In this document: piece by piece, positions 23,550 to 31,797 of the stretch
Position numbering within the stretch: the first letter of the stretch is position 1
Layout of the letters: each line of letters begins with the position of its first letter
Assembly (NCBI GenBank): GCA_947382415.1
Contig: CANCYO010000014.1
Span: 1 to 52,378, forward strand
Origin: an uncultured Lachnospiraceae bacterium
GTDB taxonomy: Bacteria > Bacillota > Clostridia > Lachnospirales > Lachnospiraceae
Reading direction: 5' to 3'
DNA length: 52,378 bases
Notes under the pieces: generated by a model
What the model was told of the DNA's origin: nothing
The model's database searches: none
The model's input: the letters and a program-made list of their open reading frames with translations, nothing else
Translations under genes and position numbers: made by a program

Positions 23550-23865
23550 CTTTTTGTCCTCCTAAATAATTGTTTTTAAGGTTTATTCTCTGTTCTTACC
23601 CTTCTATTCTGCCGTCATTATTCCATGCTCTTAATGCGTATACGCCAACCATCCGGGATATGACCGCAGTCTTTTTCACTCGTACATTAAGTTTCGGAGA
23701 GACTCACAAAAATTCCACAGAAGAGAACTCTCTTACACGCTTTTCGTTTTATATATCAAGAAGACATTTTTCTTATGTACTAAGTGTACTTAGATACATT
23801 TGTACTAAGGTGCATTTGTACCAGGGTACATTTAAATCTCATTTTTACATAACAGGAGGTATGCC
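23550..23865. other. Divergent intergenic region between repressor and serpin (316 bp)
   Basis: No gene was found. It holds the operator-like 16-bp repeats near the serpin start, a short palindrome GCGTATACGC near 23640, and an AT-rich stretch. I could not find a good -35/-10 pair for either gene. Confidence 0.6.
23785..23832. repeat. Three tandem 16-bp dyad boxes, probable operators
   Basis: The boxes are contiguous: TGTACTTAGATACATT (23785-23800), TGTACTAAGGTGCATT (23801-23816) and TGTACCAGGGTACATT (23817-23832), with a half copy TGTACTAAG at 23776-23784. The third contains the perfect dyad TGTACC-AG-GGTACA. TGTA/TACA half-sites are typical for BlaI/MecI/CopY repressors, and the array lies about 35 bp before the serpin start codon. 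Confidence 0.7.
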
Positions 23866-25191
23866 ATGAAACTGTTTAAACAATCTCAAAAAGCGATCTC
23901 TATGATCCTTATCCTGTCAGCGCTGGCCGCAAATCTGGCCGGCTGCGGCAGACCCGGAGCCGGAAACGGTTCCTCCGAAGCCCCCTCTCTGCCGACTGCC
24001 GCAGAGCTTCCGCCCACGGCTCCATCCGCGGAAAGGGATATTCAAATTCTGAAATCAGTGCTGCCTGACATTGAAAATCCCACAATTGAATCCCCTGAAG
24101 ACTTTTATGCCTGTATGATCTCCACGCTTCTGAACAATACAGAAGGAGAAAACCGGGTGTGTTCCCCCGTAAACCTTTACATGGCCCTTGCCATGCTCAG
24201 CGAAACCACAGCGGGCGAGAGCCGGACGCAGCTTCTGTCTCTCCTCGGCGAGACGGAAACCCTGTCGCTGCGAAGCTATGTGGAGGAACTCTGGGAGGAA
24301 AACTGCCGTGACAGTCAAATCTCAACCCTCCGGCCCGCAGCCTCCCTGTGGGCGGACAAAAGCCTCTCCCTCAAAAAGGACACGGTAAAGACTCTGTCCA
24401 AATCTCATCACGCCTCCGTCCATCAAGGCAAAATGGACTCCGACAAGCTCAACCGGGAATTGCAGAAATGGCTGAGTGAAAACACCGGCGGTCTTCTGGA
24501 TCAACAGATATCCGGCCACAAATTTTCTGATGAAACCGTCCTTGCTCTGGCCTCCACCCTCTATTACAGAGGACGCTGGCAGGATGAATTCTCCAAAAAG
24601 GCCACCGCGGATGCTGTCTTTCACGCCGAAGCGGAAGATATCACCTGCGAATTTATGAACCGTCATACAGTCATGAATTATTACCGCGGGGATTCCTTTG
24701 CCGCAATATCACTGCCTTTTGCGGACGGCTGCGATATGTGGCTGCTGCTGCCGGATGAAGACTCCTCCACAGAAGAACTCCTGCAGGATGGTTCCGGCCT
24801 GACCGGTCTGGTCATGCGCCCCTCCGAATGGGAGGATGTCCGTTTTATCACTGTCAACATGTCCATTCCCAAATTCGACGTCGCCTGGGATACCGACCTG
24901 ACGGACCAATTGAAACAAATGGGAGTGACCGATGTGTTCGACCCGAATACGGCCGATTTCTCCGCCATGCTCAGCGCCGCAGCCCCCGCCTGGCTTTCCC
25001 AGGTCAACCACGCCGCAAGAGTCCGGATCGATGAGGAGGGATGCGAGGCCGCCGCATATACTTCCATGGCACTCTGCGGAGCCGCTATGTCCAGGGAGCA
25101 GGCCGACTTTATCGCCGACCGCCCCTTCGTCTTTGTCATCACCGGCGCTGAAAATATCCCTATGTTCGCAGGGCTGGTCAATCGCCCCTGA
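23866..25191 (+). CDS. Secreted serpin (serine protease inhibitor) lipoprotein
   Basis: The 441-aa protein starts with a lipoprotein signal (KAISMILILSALAANLAGC, lipidated Cys27) and a Gly/Ser/Pro linker. From about 65 on it is a full serpin: NRVCSPVNLYMALAMLSETT, ALASTLYYRGRWQDEF, PKFDVAWDTDLTDQLKQMG, and the C-terminal ADRPFVFVI segment. The hinge reads DEEGCEAAAYTSM, with small residues as needed for loop insertion, so it should be inhibitory. If the loop has normal length, P1 is an alanine in the ALCGAAM stretch, which suggests an elastase-like target; this is inference. GGAGG lies 7-8 bases before ATG. It would sit on the outside of the cell membrane, possibly guarding against host proteases. 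Confidence 0.92.
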   Translation: MKLFKQSQKAISMILILSALAANLAGCGRPGAGNGSSEAPSLPTAAELPPTAPSAERDIQILKSVLPDIENPTIESPEDFYACMISTLLNNTEGENRVCSPVNLYMALAMLSETTAGESRTQLLSLLGETETLSLRSYVEELWEENCRDSQISTLRPAASLWADKSLSLKKDTVKTLSKSHHASVHQGKMDSDKLNRELQKWLSENTGGLLDQQISGHKFSDETVLALASTLYYRGRWQDEFSKKATADAVFHAEAEDITCEFMNRHTVMNYYRGDSFAAISLPFADGCDMWLLLPDEDSSTEELLQDGSGLTGLVMRPSEWEDVRFITVNMSIPKFDVAWDTDLTDQLKQMGVTDVFDPNTADFSAMLSAAAPAWLSQVNHAARVRIDEEGCEAAAYTSMALCGAAMSREQADFIADRPFVFVITGAENIPMFAGLVNRP

Positions 25192-25203
25192 GTCCCATAA
25201 GCC

Positions 25204-26442
25204 TTAAGTCAAAGGGTACTTGTCCGTCAGCGTCTGCACGATGGCTCTCGCCTCGGGCACCTTCTCCTCACCGCCCTTGATCACCATGGCGATAGCCTCG
25301 GCGATCTGATCCATATCCTGAGTATTCATACCTCTGGAGGTCACCGCGGGAGTGCCGAGACGCACACCGCTGGTAACGAAAGGAGACTTCGGATCATTGG
25401 GAATGGTATTCTTGTTACAGGTGATATGCGCGGCGTCGAGAAGTTTCTCCACAGCCTTACCGGTGAGATCGTAATTGGTCAGATCCACCAGCATCAGATG
25501 ATTGTCCGTACCGCCGGACACAATCCTGATCCCTCTGTTCAGGAGGCCGCTGCACAGAGCCTGCGCATTGTCGATAATTCCCTTCTGATATGCCTTGAAC
25601 TCATCGCTTAAGGCCTCCTTGAAGCAGACTGCCTTGGCTGCGATCACATGCATCAGAGGACCGCCCTGAATCCCCGGGAAAATGGCCTTATTGAAATTAA
25701 ATCTGTCCGCCGCTTCCTGATTGCAGAGGATCAGGCCTCCGCGGGGTCCCCGCAGGGTCTTGTGGGTGGTAGTGGTCACCACATCGGCGTAGGGAATGGG
25801 ACTGGGATGCAGGCCCGCAGCTACCAGACCGGCGATATGCGCCATATCCACCATAAGTACCGCTCCGACCTCATCCGCAACCTCGCGGAACTTCTTAAAG
25901 TCAATGGTTCTCGCATAGGCGGATGCGCCGGCGATAATCATTTTGGGTTTTGCCTCCAATGCGATCTCGCGCAGCCTGTCATAGTCGATAAAGCCCTCGT
26001 CGTTTACGCCGTACGGCACAATATGAAAATACTTGCCGGACATATTAACCGGGCTCCCGTGCGTCAAATGTCCGCCGTGATCCAGATTCATGCCCATGAT
26101 GGTATCGCCGGGCTGGCATACCGCAAACTGCACCGCCATATTGGCCTGTGCGCCGGAATGGGGCTGCACATTGGCATAGTCACAGCCAAAAAGCTCTTTG
26201 GCTCTGTCGATGGCCAGATTCTCCACCACATCCACACAGTCGCAGCCGCCATAATAGCGCTTTCCGGGATACCCTTCCGCATATTTGTTGGTGAGCGGGC
26301 TTCCCATGGCAGCCATAACCGCCCTGCTCACCCAGTTCTCGGAAGCAATCAGCTCGATATGACTGTTCTGTCTGGACTGCTCATCCACAATGGCCTGCGC
26401 AATCTCAGGGTCAACAAGCTTTACATCATCCAATGAATACAT
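25204..26442 (-). CDS. glyA: Serine hydroxymethyltransferase
   Basis: The 412-aa PLP enzyme interconverts serine and glycine and charges tetrahydrofolate with a C1 unit. The motif TTTTHKTLRGPRGG (Lys near 229) binds PLP; EGYPGKRYYGGCDCVD and HSGAQANMAVQ are further signatures. GGAGG precedes the ATG by about 8 bases. It is a single-gene unit converging with the serpin gene 12 bases away. With formate dehydrogenase elsewhere in the window it links to C1 metabolism, but no folate genes are adjacent. Confidence 0.97.
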   Translation of the reverse strand: MYSLDDVKLVDPEIAQAIVDEQSRQNSHIELIASENWVSRAVMAAMGSPLTNKYAEGYPGKRYYGGCDCVDVVENLAIDRAKELFGCDYANVQPHSGAQANMAVQFAVCQPGDTIMGMNLDHGGHLTHGSPVNMSGKYFHIVPYGVNDEGFIDYDRLREIALEAKPKMIIAGASAYARTIDFKKFREVADEVGAVLMVDMAHIAGLVAAGLHPSPIPYADVVTTTTHKTLRGPRGGLILCNQEAADRFNFNKAIFPGIQGGPLMHVIAAKAVCFKEALSDEFKAYQKGIIDNAQALCSGLLNRGIRIVSGGTDNHLMLVDLTNYDLTGKAVEKLLDAAHITCNKNTIPNDPKSPFVTSGVRLGTPAVTSRGMNTQDMDQIAEAIAMVIKGGEEKVPEARAIVQTLTDKYPLT

Positions 26443-26513
26443 GTTTTGTCCTCCTGTCAGGTATAAAAGCTTAAAACACTTTTAAAATGGTTTGCGTCTT
26501 ACGCTAGTTATTT

Positions 26514-26541
26514 ATTATAGCATACTATCCACAGAAAGCAA
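26514..26541 (-). promoter_or_regulatory. glyA promoter
   Basis: On the minus strand TTGCTT (26536-26541), 16 bases, then an extended -10 TGCTATAAT (TATAAT at 26514-26519). Confidence 0.65.
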
Positions 26542-26560
26542 ACGTCTATAGTGGAAATAT

Positions 26561-26589
26561 TTGCAAAAAAACATCCGCTGGTCTATAAT
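26561..26589 (+). promoter_or_regulatory. Malic enzyme promoter
   Basis: TTGCAA (26561-26566) and a perfect TATAAT (26584-26589) are 17 bases apart; the divergent glyA promoter lies back-to-back with it. Confidence 0.7.
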
Positions 26590-26636
26590 GAGTTACATAT
26601 TATTGAGTTATATATTATAAAAAGAGAGGTATTCCC

Positions 26637-27791
26637 ATGACAACGAACGAAAAGGCTCTACAGCTGCATGAACAGTGGAACGGCAAATTAGAGATCAAGG
26701 CCAAGGCACCCGTCAATTCCAGAGAGGATCTGTCACTCTGTTATACCCCCGGTGTGGCCGAGCCCTGCAAGGTCATCGCACAGGACAGGGAAGCCGCCTA
26801 CAAATATACCATGAAGGCCAACACGGTGGCCGTTATCTCCGACGGCAGCGCCGTTTTGGGGCTGGGCAACATCGGTCCTCACGCCGCCATGCCCGTCATG
26901 GAGGGCAAAGCTGTGCTGTTCAAAGAATTTGGCGGCGTCAATGCTGTGCCCATCTGTCTGGACACCCAGGACACCGAGGAGATCATCAAGGCTGTGACCT
27001 GGCTCGCCCCGGCCTTCGGCGGTATTAATCTGGAAGACATCAGCGCTCCCCGCTGCTTTGAGATCGAGGAACGCCTGAAAGCCACATTGGACATCCCCGT
27101 ATTTCACGACGATCAGCACGGCACGGCCATCGTGGTACTGGCAGGCATCATCAACGCACTGAAAGTAGTCGGCAAGAAGAAGGAAGACTGCCGGGTAGTG
27201 GTAAACGGCGCAGGCAGCGCAGGCGTCGCCATCACCAAACTGCTCCTGACCTACGGTTTCCCCAATGTCATCATGTGCGACAAAGTCGGTATCGTCTCCA
27301 AAGATACCGAGGGCCTGAACTGGATGCAGAAAAAGATGACGGAAGTCACAAATCTGAACAACGAGACCGGATCTCTGGCCGACGCCATGAAAGGCGCGGA
27401 TATCTTCGTGGGCGTATCTGCCCCCGGCATCGTGAGCCCCGAGATGGTGGCCTCCATGAACCAGGACGCCATCCTCTTTGCCATGGCCAATCCCGTACCC
27501 GAGATCATGCCGGATATCGCCAAGACCGCGGGAGCCAGAGTCGTAGGAACCGGACGCAGCGATTTCCCCAATCAGGTCAACAATGTGGTGGCGTTCCCGG
27601 GTATCTTCAAGGGTGCGCTGGAGGGCCGTGCCACACAGATTACAGAAGAGATGAAGCTGGCTGCCGCAGAGGCTATTGCCGGGCTTGTGTCCGACGAGGA
27701 ATTAAACGAGGACAATATCATGCCCGAGGCCTTCGATCCCAGAGTGGCAGAGCTGGTGGCTCAGGCAGTCAAATCCCATATAAAGCGATAA
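26637..27791 (+). CDS. Malic enzyme (malate to pyruvate and CO2)
   Basis: The 384-aa protein is the short bacterial malic enzyme form. It has SLCYTPGVAEPCK near 30-42, VISDGSAVLGLGNIGP, the metal/malate site around DDQHGTAIVVLAG, and a Rossmann motif NGAGSAGVAI (about 187-196) in the C-terminal domain. It decarboxylates malate with NAD(P)+. Coenzyme choice cannot be read safely. GAGAGG lies 7 bases before ATG. The following radical SAM gene starts 8 bases after the stop and is probably co-transcribed. Confidence 0.94.
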   Translation: MTTNEKALQLHEQWNGKLEIKAKAPVNSREDLSLCYTPGVAEPCKVIAQDREAAYKYTMKANTVAVISDGSAVLGLGNIGPHAAMPVMEGKAVLFKEFGGVNAVPICLDTQDTEEIIKAVTWLAPAFGGINLEDISAPRCFEIEERLKATLDIPVFHDDQHGTAIVVLAGIINALKVVGKKKEDCRVVVNGAGSAGVAITKLLLTYGFPNVIMCDKVGIVSKDTEGLNWMQKKMTEVTNLNNETGSLADAMKGADIFVGVSAPGIVSPEMVASMNQDAILFAMANPVPEIMPDIAKTAGARVVGTGRSDFPNQVNNVVAFPGIFKGALEGRATQITEEMKLAAAEAIAGLVSDEELNEDNIMPEAFDPRVAELVAQAVKSHIKR

Positions 27792-27799
27792 GGCCGGCC

Positions 27800-28813
27800 A
27801 TGCAGCAGGAATGGCACGGAAAGCCCTATTATTCTCTGGACGCATGGTGCAAAAATACCCTGCACCGCAAATGCTACAAAATCGCCCTGAACGCCCATAT
27901 GACCTGCCCCAACCGGGACGGAACTCTGGACACCCGGGGCTGCATCTTCTGCAGTGCGGGAGGCAGCGGAGATTTTGCCGTAGACGTCATGGGAAAAAGC
28001 ATGAAGACACAACTGGCTGAAGGGCTTGCCCGGCTAAAGGATAAATTTTCGCCGGACAGGCTTTCACCGGACATGTTTTCGCCGGATGAAAATGCCTGTC
28101 TCATAGCCTATTTTCAGGCCTACACCAACACTTACGGGCCTGTGTCCCATCTCCGGCAGATTTACACAGAGGCTCTGGAATGTCCCTGGGTCTGCGGCAT
28201 CTCCATTGCCACCAGACCCGACTGTCTGCCCGAAGAAGTCACAGGGCTTCTCATAGAATTAAAACGAAATTATCCAGATAAATTCATATGGATCGAGCTG
28301 GGGCTGCAGACTATTCATGAACAGACCGCCGCCTTTATCCGGCGCGGCTACCCTCTGTCCTGTTTTGAGGAGGCCTTTGGCCGGCTGAACGAAGCAGACA
28401 TTCCTGTGATCGTACATCTGATCCTTGGGCTCCCCGGAGAGACCCCGGAAATGATGCTGCAAAGCGTCCGGTATCTGAACGGAATGGCTCCCTTCGGCAT
28501 AAAGCTTCAACTCCTGCATATCTTAAAAGACACGGATTTAGGCGCACAGTATCTGGCGCAGCAGTCCGATCCTCCGGTATCAGGGAGTCCTTTTGTCCTG
28601 CGGCCTCTGGAACGGGACGAATACCTGAAGCTTTTGACAGACTGTTTAAGACGCCTCTCTCCCGAGATCGTCATTCATCGTCTCACCGGAGACGGACCCC
28701 GGAAGAATCTGCTGGCGCCGCTCTGGAGCCTGGACAAACGAAGTGTACTAAACGCACTGCACAGACAAATGCGCATACTGGACGCCCGGCAGGGAGACCT
28801 GTACCGGATTTAA
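27800..28813 (+). CDS. TIGR01212/YhcC-family radical SAM protein
   Basis: From the ATG at 27800 (AAGG six bases upstream) the protein has 337 aa. The iron-sulfur motif is of the wide type: Cys36 in TCPNRDG, then GCIFC (Cys48, Cys51), as in YhcC and Elp3-like proteins. IAYFQAYTNTYGPVSHL and WIELGLQTIHEQT are further family marks. The reaction is not established for this family. A longer open frame extends back into the malic enzyme gene but is a shadow. An unusual insertion of about 15 residues, FSPDRLSPDMFSPDE, interrupts the region before IAYFQAYTNT and is encoded by a triple 15-bp repeat. Confidence 0.9.
   Translation: MQQEWHGKPYYSLDAWCKNTLHRKCYKIALNAHMTCPNRDGTLDTRGCIFCSAGGSGDFAVDVMGKSMKTQLAEGLARLKDKFSPDRLSPDMFSPDENACLIAYFQAYTNTYGPVSHLRQIYTEALECPWVCGISIATRPDCLPEEVTGLLIELKRNYPDKFIWIELGLQTIHEQTAAFIRRGYPLSCFEEAFGRLNEADIPVIVHLILGLPGETPEMMLQSVRYLNGMAPFGIKLQLLHILKDTDLGAQYLAQQSDPPVSGSPFVLRPLERDEYLKLLTDCLRRLSPEIVIHRLTGDGPRKNLLAPLWSLDKRSVLNALHRQMRILDARQGDLYRI
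28046..28090 (+). repeat. Three 15-bp in-frame tandem repeats in the radical SAM gene
   Basis: TTTTCGCCGGACAGG, CTTTCACCGGACATG and TTTTCGCCGGATGAA follow one another and encode FSPDR, LSPDM, FSPDE. They expand a surface loop without shifting the frame. Confidence 0.8.
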
Positions 28814-28859
28814 ATTTACCGGCATCATACAATCAATATTGTCATCGGAAGGAGACGCC

Positions 28860-29375
28860 ATGCTTCAGGATCCTCTCACACTCTATAAACTGATCGTACT
28901 CTATATGCTGAACCGGGTGACTTTTCCTCTGACCAAAGCACAACTCTGCGACTTTATTCTGGAGCGGGAGTATACAAACTATCTGACGCTGCAGCAGGCC
29001 ATCGGTGAGCTCACCGATGCCGGGATGATCTCTCCCCAAACCATCGGAAACCGCACTCACCTGGCCATCACCCAGGAAGGCGCCCAGACCCTGCAATATT
29101 TTGGCAGCCGTATCAGCGAATCCATCAGACAGGAGATCGACGCCTACTTTCAGGAACACGAAATGGCCCTGCGCAACGACGTGGCCGTGCAGAGCCATTA
29201 CTACAAATCCACCTCCGGGGAATACGAGGCACATCTCGTGGCAAAGGAACATGATATCACACTGATAGACCTCACGCTCTCCGTCCCCACAGAAGAGATC
29301 GCCTCCTCCATCTGTGACAACTGGCAGACCAAGAGCGAAGCCATCTACCAGTATCTGACCCGGGAACTGTTCTGA
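28860..29375 (+). CDS. DUF4364 family winged-helix protein
   Basis: From ATG at 28860 (GGAAGGAG six to eight bases upstream) the protein has 171 aa. It opens with DPLTLYKLIVLYMLNRVTFPLTKAQL, which fits a winged-helix DNA-binding fold (about 5-85; LQQAIGELTDAGMISPQ as helix-wing). The C-terminal half (about 85-171) is a small alpha/beta domain of unknown role. The family is common in Lachnospiraceae and has no known target. It lies 46 bases behind the radical SAM gene and is probably in the malic-enzyme operon. The 3' end faces rarA 38 bases away. Confidence 0.88.
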   Translation: MLQDPLTLYKLIVLYMLNRVTFPLTKAQLCDFILEREYTNYLTLQQAIGELTDAGMISPQTIGNRTHLAITQEGAQTLQYFGSRISESIRQEIDAYFQEHEMALRNDVAVQSHYYKSTSGEYEAHLVAKEHDITLIDLTLSVPTEEIASSICDNWQTKSEAIYQYLTRELF

Positions 29376-29413
29376 TCCCGGCCCGCCAGTCCTGCCGTTC
29401 CTTCGTCGATTCG

Positions 29414-30751
29414 CTATTCCTGCTGCTCCTTCGCCTCCCTGCGAATGCGGCTCATATGTTCCCGGATCTTCACCTCATAACCGTTTCCGGAGGGTTTATA
29501 GAACTCTCTGCCGCTCAGCTCATAGGGCAGATACTGCTGTTCCACATAATGATTCGGATAATCGTGAGAATATTTATAACCTGTACCATGTCCCAATTTT
29601 GCAGCCCCCTTATAATGTGCGTCCTGCAGATGGGGCGGAACCGGCAGCCCGCCGCTTCGACCCACCTCCTGCATGGCCTGTGAGATTGCTTCCACCGCGG
29701 CGTTTGACTTGGGCGCACAGGCCACATAGGCCGCCGCCTGAGCCAGAATGATCTGGGCCTCCGGCATACCCACGCGCTCCACTGCCAGAGAGGCGTTTAC
29801 AGCCACCATGAGAGCCTGCGGATCCGCATTTCCCACATCCTCCGCCGCGCAGATCATGATACGCCTGGCCACAAAGGTCACGCTCTCCCCGGCATAGAGC
29901 ATCCGGGCCAGATAATACACCGCCGCGTCCGGATCGGACCCCCGCATACTCTTGATAAAGGCGGAGATGGTGTCATAGTGATTATCGCTGTTTTTGTCAT
30001 ATCTCACAGCGCGTTTCTGAATGCACTCCTGGGCCACGTCCAGCGTGATATGTATTCTGCCGTCCTCACCCCGCCCCGTGGTCATGACACCCAGTTCCAC
30101 GGCGTTCAGGGCCTGTCTGGCGTCTCCGCCGGAAATATCCGCCAGAAAATCAAGCGCATCATCATCAATGACCGCTCCGTAGCTTCCCATGCCCCGCTCC
30201 TCGTCGTACACGGCTTTCTTCAATAGCTCCCGCACCGCCTCCCGGGGAATGGGTTTTAATTCAAAGATAATGGATCGGGAGATCAGAGCCCCGTTTACCT
30301 CAAAATAAGGATTCTCCGTGGTGGCTCCGATGAGGATGACTGTGCCGTCCTCCACAAAGGGCAGCAGATAATCCTGCTGGCCCTTGTTAAAGCGATGAAT
30401 CTCATCAATAAACAGGATCGTGCGCTTGCCGTACATACCCTGCATATCTCTGGCCTTTTCCACCACCGCCTCCATATCCTTCTTGCCCGCCACCGTGGCG
30501 TTGATCTGAGTGAATTCCGCGCTGGTGGTATTGGCGATCACTTTGGCCAGCGTGGTCTTGCCGGTTCCGGGCGGCCCATAGAAAATGACTGAGCTGATCT
30601 TGTCTGCCTTGATAGCCCTATACAGCAGCTTATCCTCGCCGATGATATGCTCCTGTCCCGCCACCTCCTCCAGCGTACGGGGCCGCATCCTGGCCGCAAG
30701 AGGAGATTCCTTTTCCATATTATTCTGTCTCATATACTCAAACAAATCCAT
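29414..30751 (-). CDS. rarA: Replication-associated recombination ATPase RarA (MgsA)
   Basis: From MDLFEYMRQNN (ATG at 30751, GGAGAG 7 bases upstream) the protein has 445 aa. It is a clamp-loader-like AAA+ ATPase that acts at stalled replication forks. Walker A is FYGPPGTGKTTLA (about 57-69), Walker B is ILFIDEIHRFNK, and sensor 1 is GATTENPYF. The C-terminal part has the typical YPNHYVEQQYLPYEL sequence. It follows the bile-salt-hydrolase-like gene by 30 bases on the same strand with no terminator, so the two may share a transcript. Confidence 0.95.
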   Translation of the reverse strand: MDLFEYMRQNNMEKESPLAARMRPRTLEEVAGQEHIIGEDKLLYRAIKADKISSVIFYGPPGTGKTTLAKVIANTTSAEFTQINATVAGKKDMEAVVEKARDMQGMYGKRTILFIDEIHRFNKGQQDYLLPFVEDGTVILIGATTENPYFEVNGALISRSIIFELKPIPREAVRELLKKAVYDEERGMGSYGAVIDDDALDFLADISGGDARQALNAVELGVMTTGRGEDGRIHITLDVAQECIQKRAVRYDKNSDNHYDTISAFIKSMRGSDPDAAVYYLARMLYAGESVTFVARRIMICAAEDVGNADPQALMVAVNASLAVERVGMPEAQIILAQAAAYVACAPKSNAAVEAISQAMQEVGRSGGLPVPPHLQDAHYKGAAKLGHGTGYKYSHDYPNHYVEQQYLPYELSGREFYKPSGNGYEVKIREHMSRIRREAKEQQE

Positions 30752-30781
30752 CTTCCGTCTCTCCAACGCCAACTCTTTTTG

Positions 30782-31765
30782 TCAAATGCTTCCGTTCTGC
30801 AGTCTGATCTGCTCCCCGCAGATCAACGGATATCTCGTGAGCACGCTGCCGTCCAGCTTCTCCCTGTGCATATCCACCGCTGTGATCTGATGATTTTCAT
30901 AGGTCGTGTAATAATAGATACCCCTGTCCGCGTTACAGCAGGAGGTGTAGATCGTAATCTCATACTGTCCGTCCTCCAGCTCACAGCAGCCTCTCTGCTG
31001 GTCTACCGAACCTAATATATGAAAAAACTGACTGACACTCTCCGCCTCGGACTCTCCCGAGACGGAATTCAGCTTCGTGAAGGCCACGCGGACAAAACGG
31101 GAAGTGGAAGACAGATCCCCCGGCAGTCCCAGCGCCCCCATACCGCGGCTGTAGGCATGCAGATCCAACTTTTCGGAAAAATGATTTACCGGCCCTTTCA
31201 CAGACAGATGCATATACTGATTCAACTGAAACATCTGCATATCAAAAGGCGGATTGTTCGTCAGTACACCCACCGGATTGTCATAGACCCGCAGACCCTC
31301 CCGCACCGACTCTAACGTCACGGCCTCCTCTCTGTCCGCAATGATCCAGTGAAGCTGTGCCGTGGGCAGATTCTCACCAAAGGCCGTACCCACCAGATTC
31401 ATCCGCCCAAGCAGCGCTCTGGCCTCTCTCACGGTGGCACACTGCCCCAATATCCACAGGATCAGTTCATAGACCGCCACATTGTCTCTGCTCTCCTCCG
31501 GCTCCCTGTAATACGCATTTCCCACAAAATTCAGGCCTGCCATGCAAAGTCCCTTCTCGTTGACCGCATCATAGTACAGCGGATAATCCTCCTCCACATG
31601 GGCCATGCCGATGAGCGCGTAATGCTGCTCCATGCTGCCCATATAGCGAAAACGAAGGGGATAGTTTTGCGGAGTCACCGTGATCTCCTCCCCATAGGAA
31701 CAATCATAATCCAGTGTCCGCCCAAAATAAAAACTCTCTGTCCGGTAAGTTGCTGCCGTACACAT
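30782..31765 (-). CDS. bsh: Bile salt hydrolase-like choloylglycine hydrolase (Ntn amidase)
   Basis: From MCTAATYRTE (ATG at 31765, GGAGGG 6 bases upstream) the protein has 327 aa. Removal of Met exposes Cys2, the nucleophile of this N-terminal-nucleophile family. The other active-site residues fall in place: Arg16 and Asp19 in GRTLDY, Asn79 in AGLNF, Asn170 in VLTNNPPFDMQ and Arg223 in TSRFVR. It should hydrolyse the amide of conjugated bile acids, or else of penicillin V or acyl-homoserine lactones, which use the same fold. Gut origin favours bile salts. No signal peptide. It lies 32 bases behind the SLOG-like membrane gene and 30 before rarA. A longer frame upstream lacks a ribosome site. 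Confidence 0.88.
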   Translation of the reverse strand: MCTAATYRTESFYFGRTLDYDCSYGEEITVTPQNYPLRFRYMGSMEQHYALIGMAHVEEDYPLYYDAVNEKGLCMAGLNFVGNAYYREPEESRDNVAVYELILWILGQCATVREARALLGRMNLVGTAFGENLPTAQLHWIIADREEAVTLESVREGLRVYDNPVGVLTNNPPFDMQMFQLNQYMHLSVKGPVNHFSEKLDLHAYSRGMGALGLPGDLSSTSRFVRVAFTKLNSVSGESEAESVSQFFHILGSVDQQRGCCELEDGQYEITIYTSCCNADRGIYYYTTYENHQITAVDMHREKLDGSVLTRYPLICGEQIRLQNGSI

Positions 31766-31797
31766 CCCAATCCCTCCAATATCTATTCTGTCTGTTG

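Noticed and set aside
27275..27799. N-terminal extension of the radical SAM gene
   Set aside because: Inside the malic enzyme gene in another frame; the family start and the ribosome site are at 27800.
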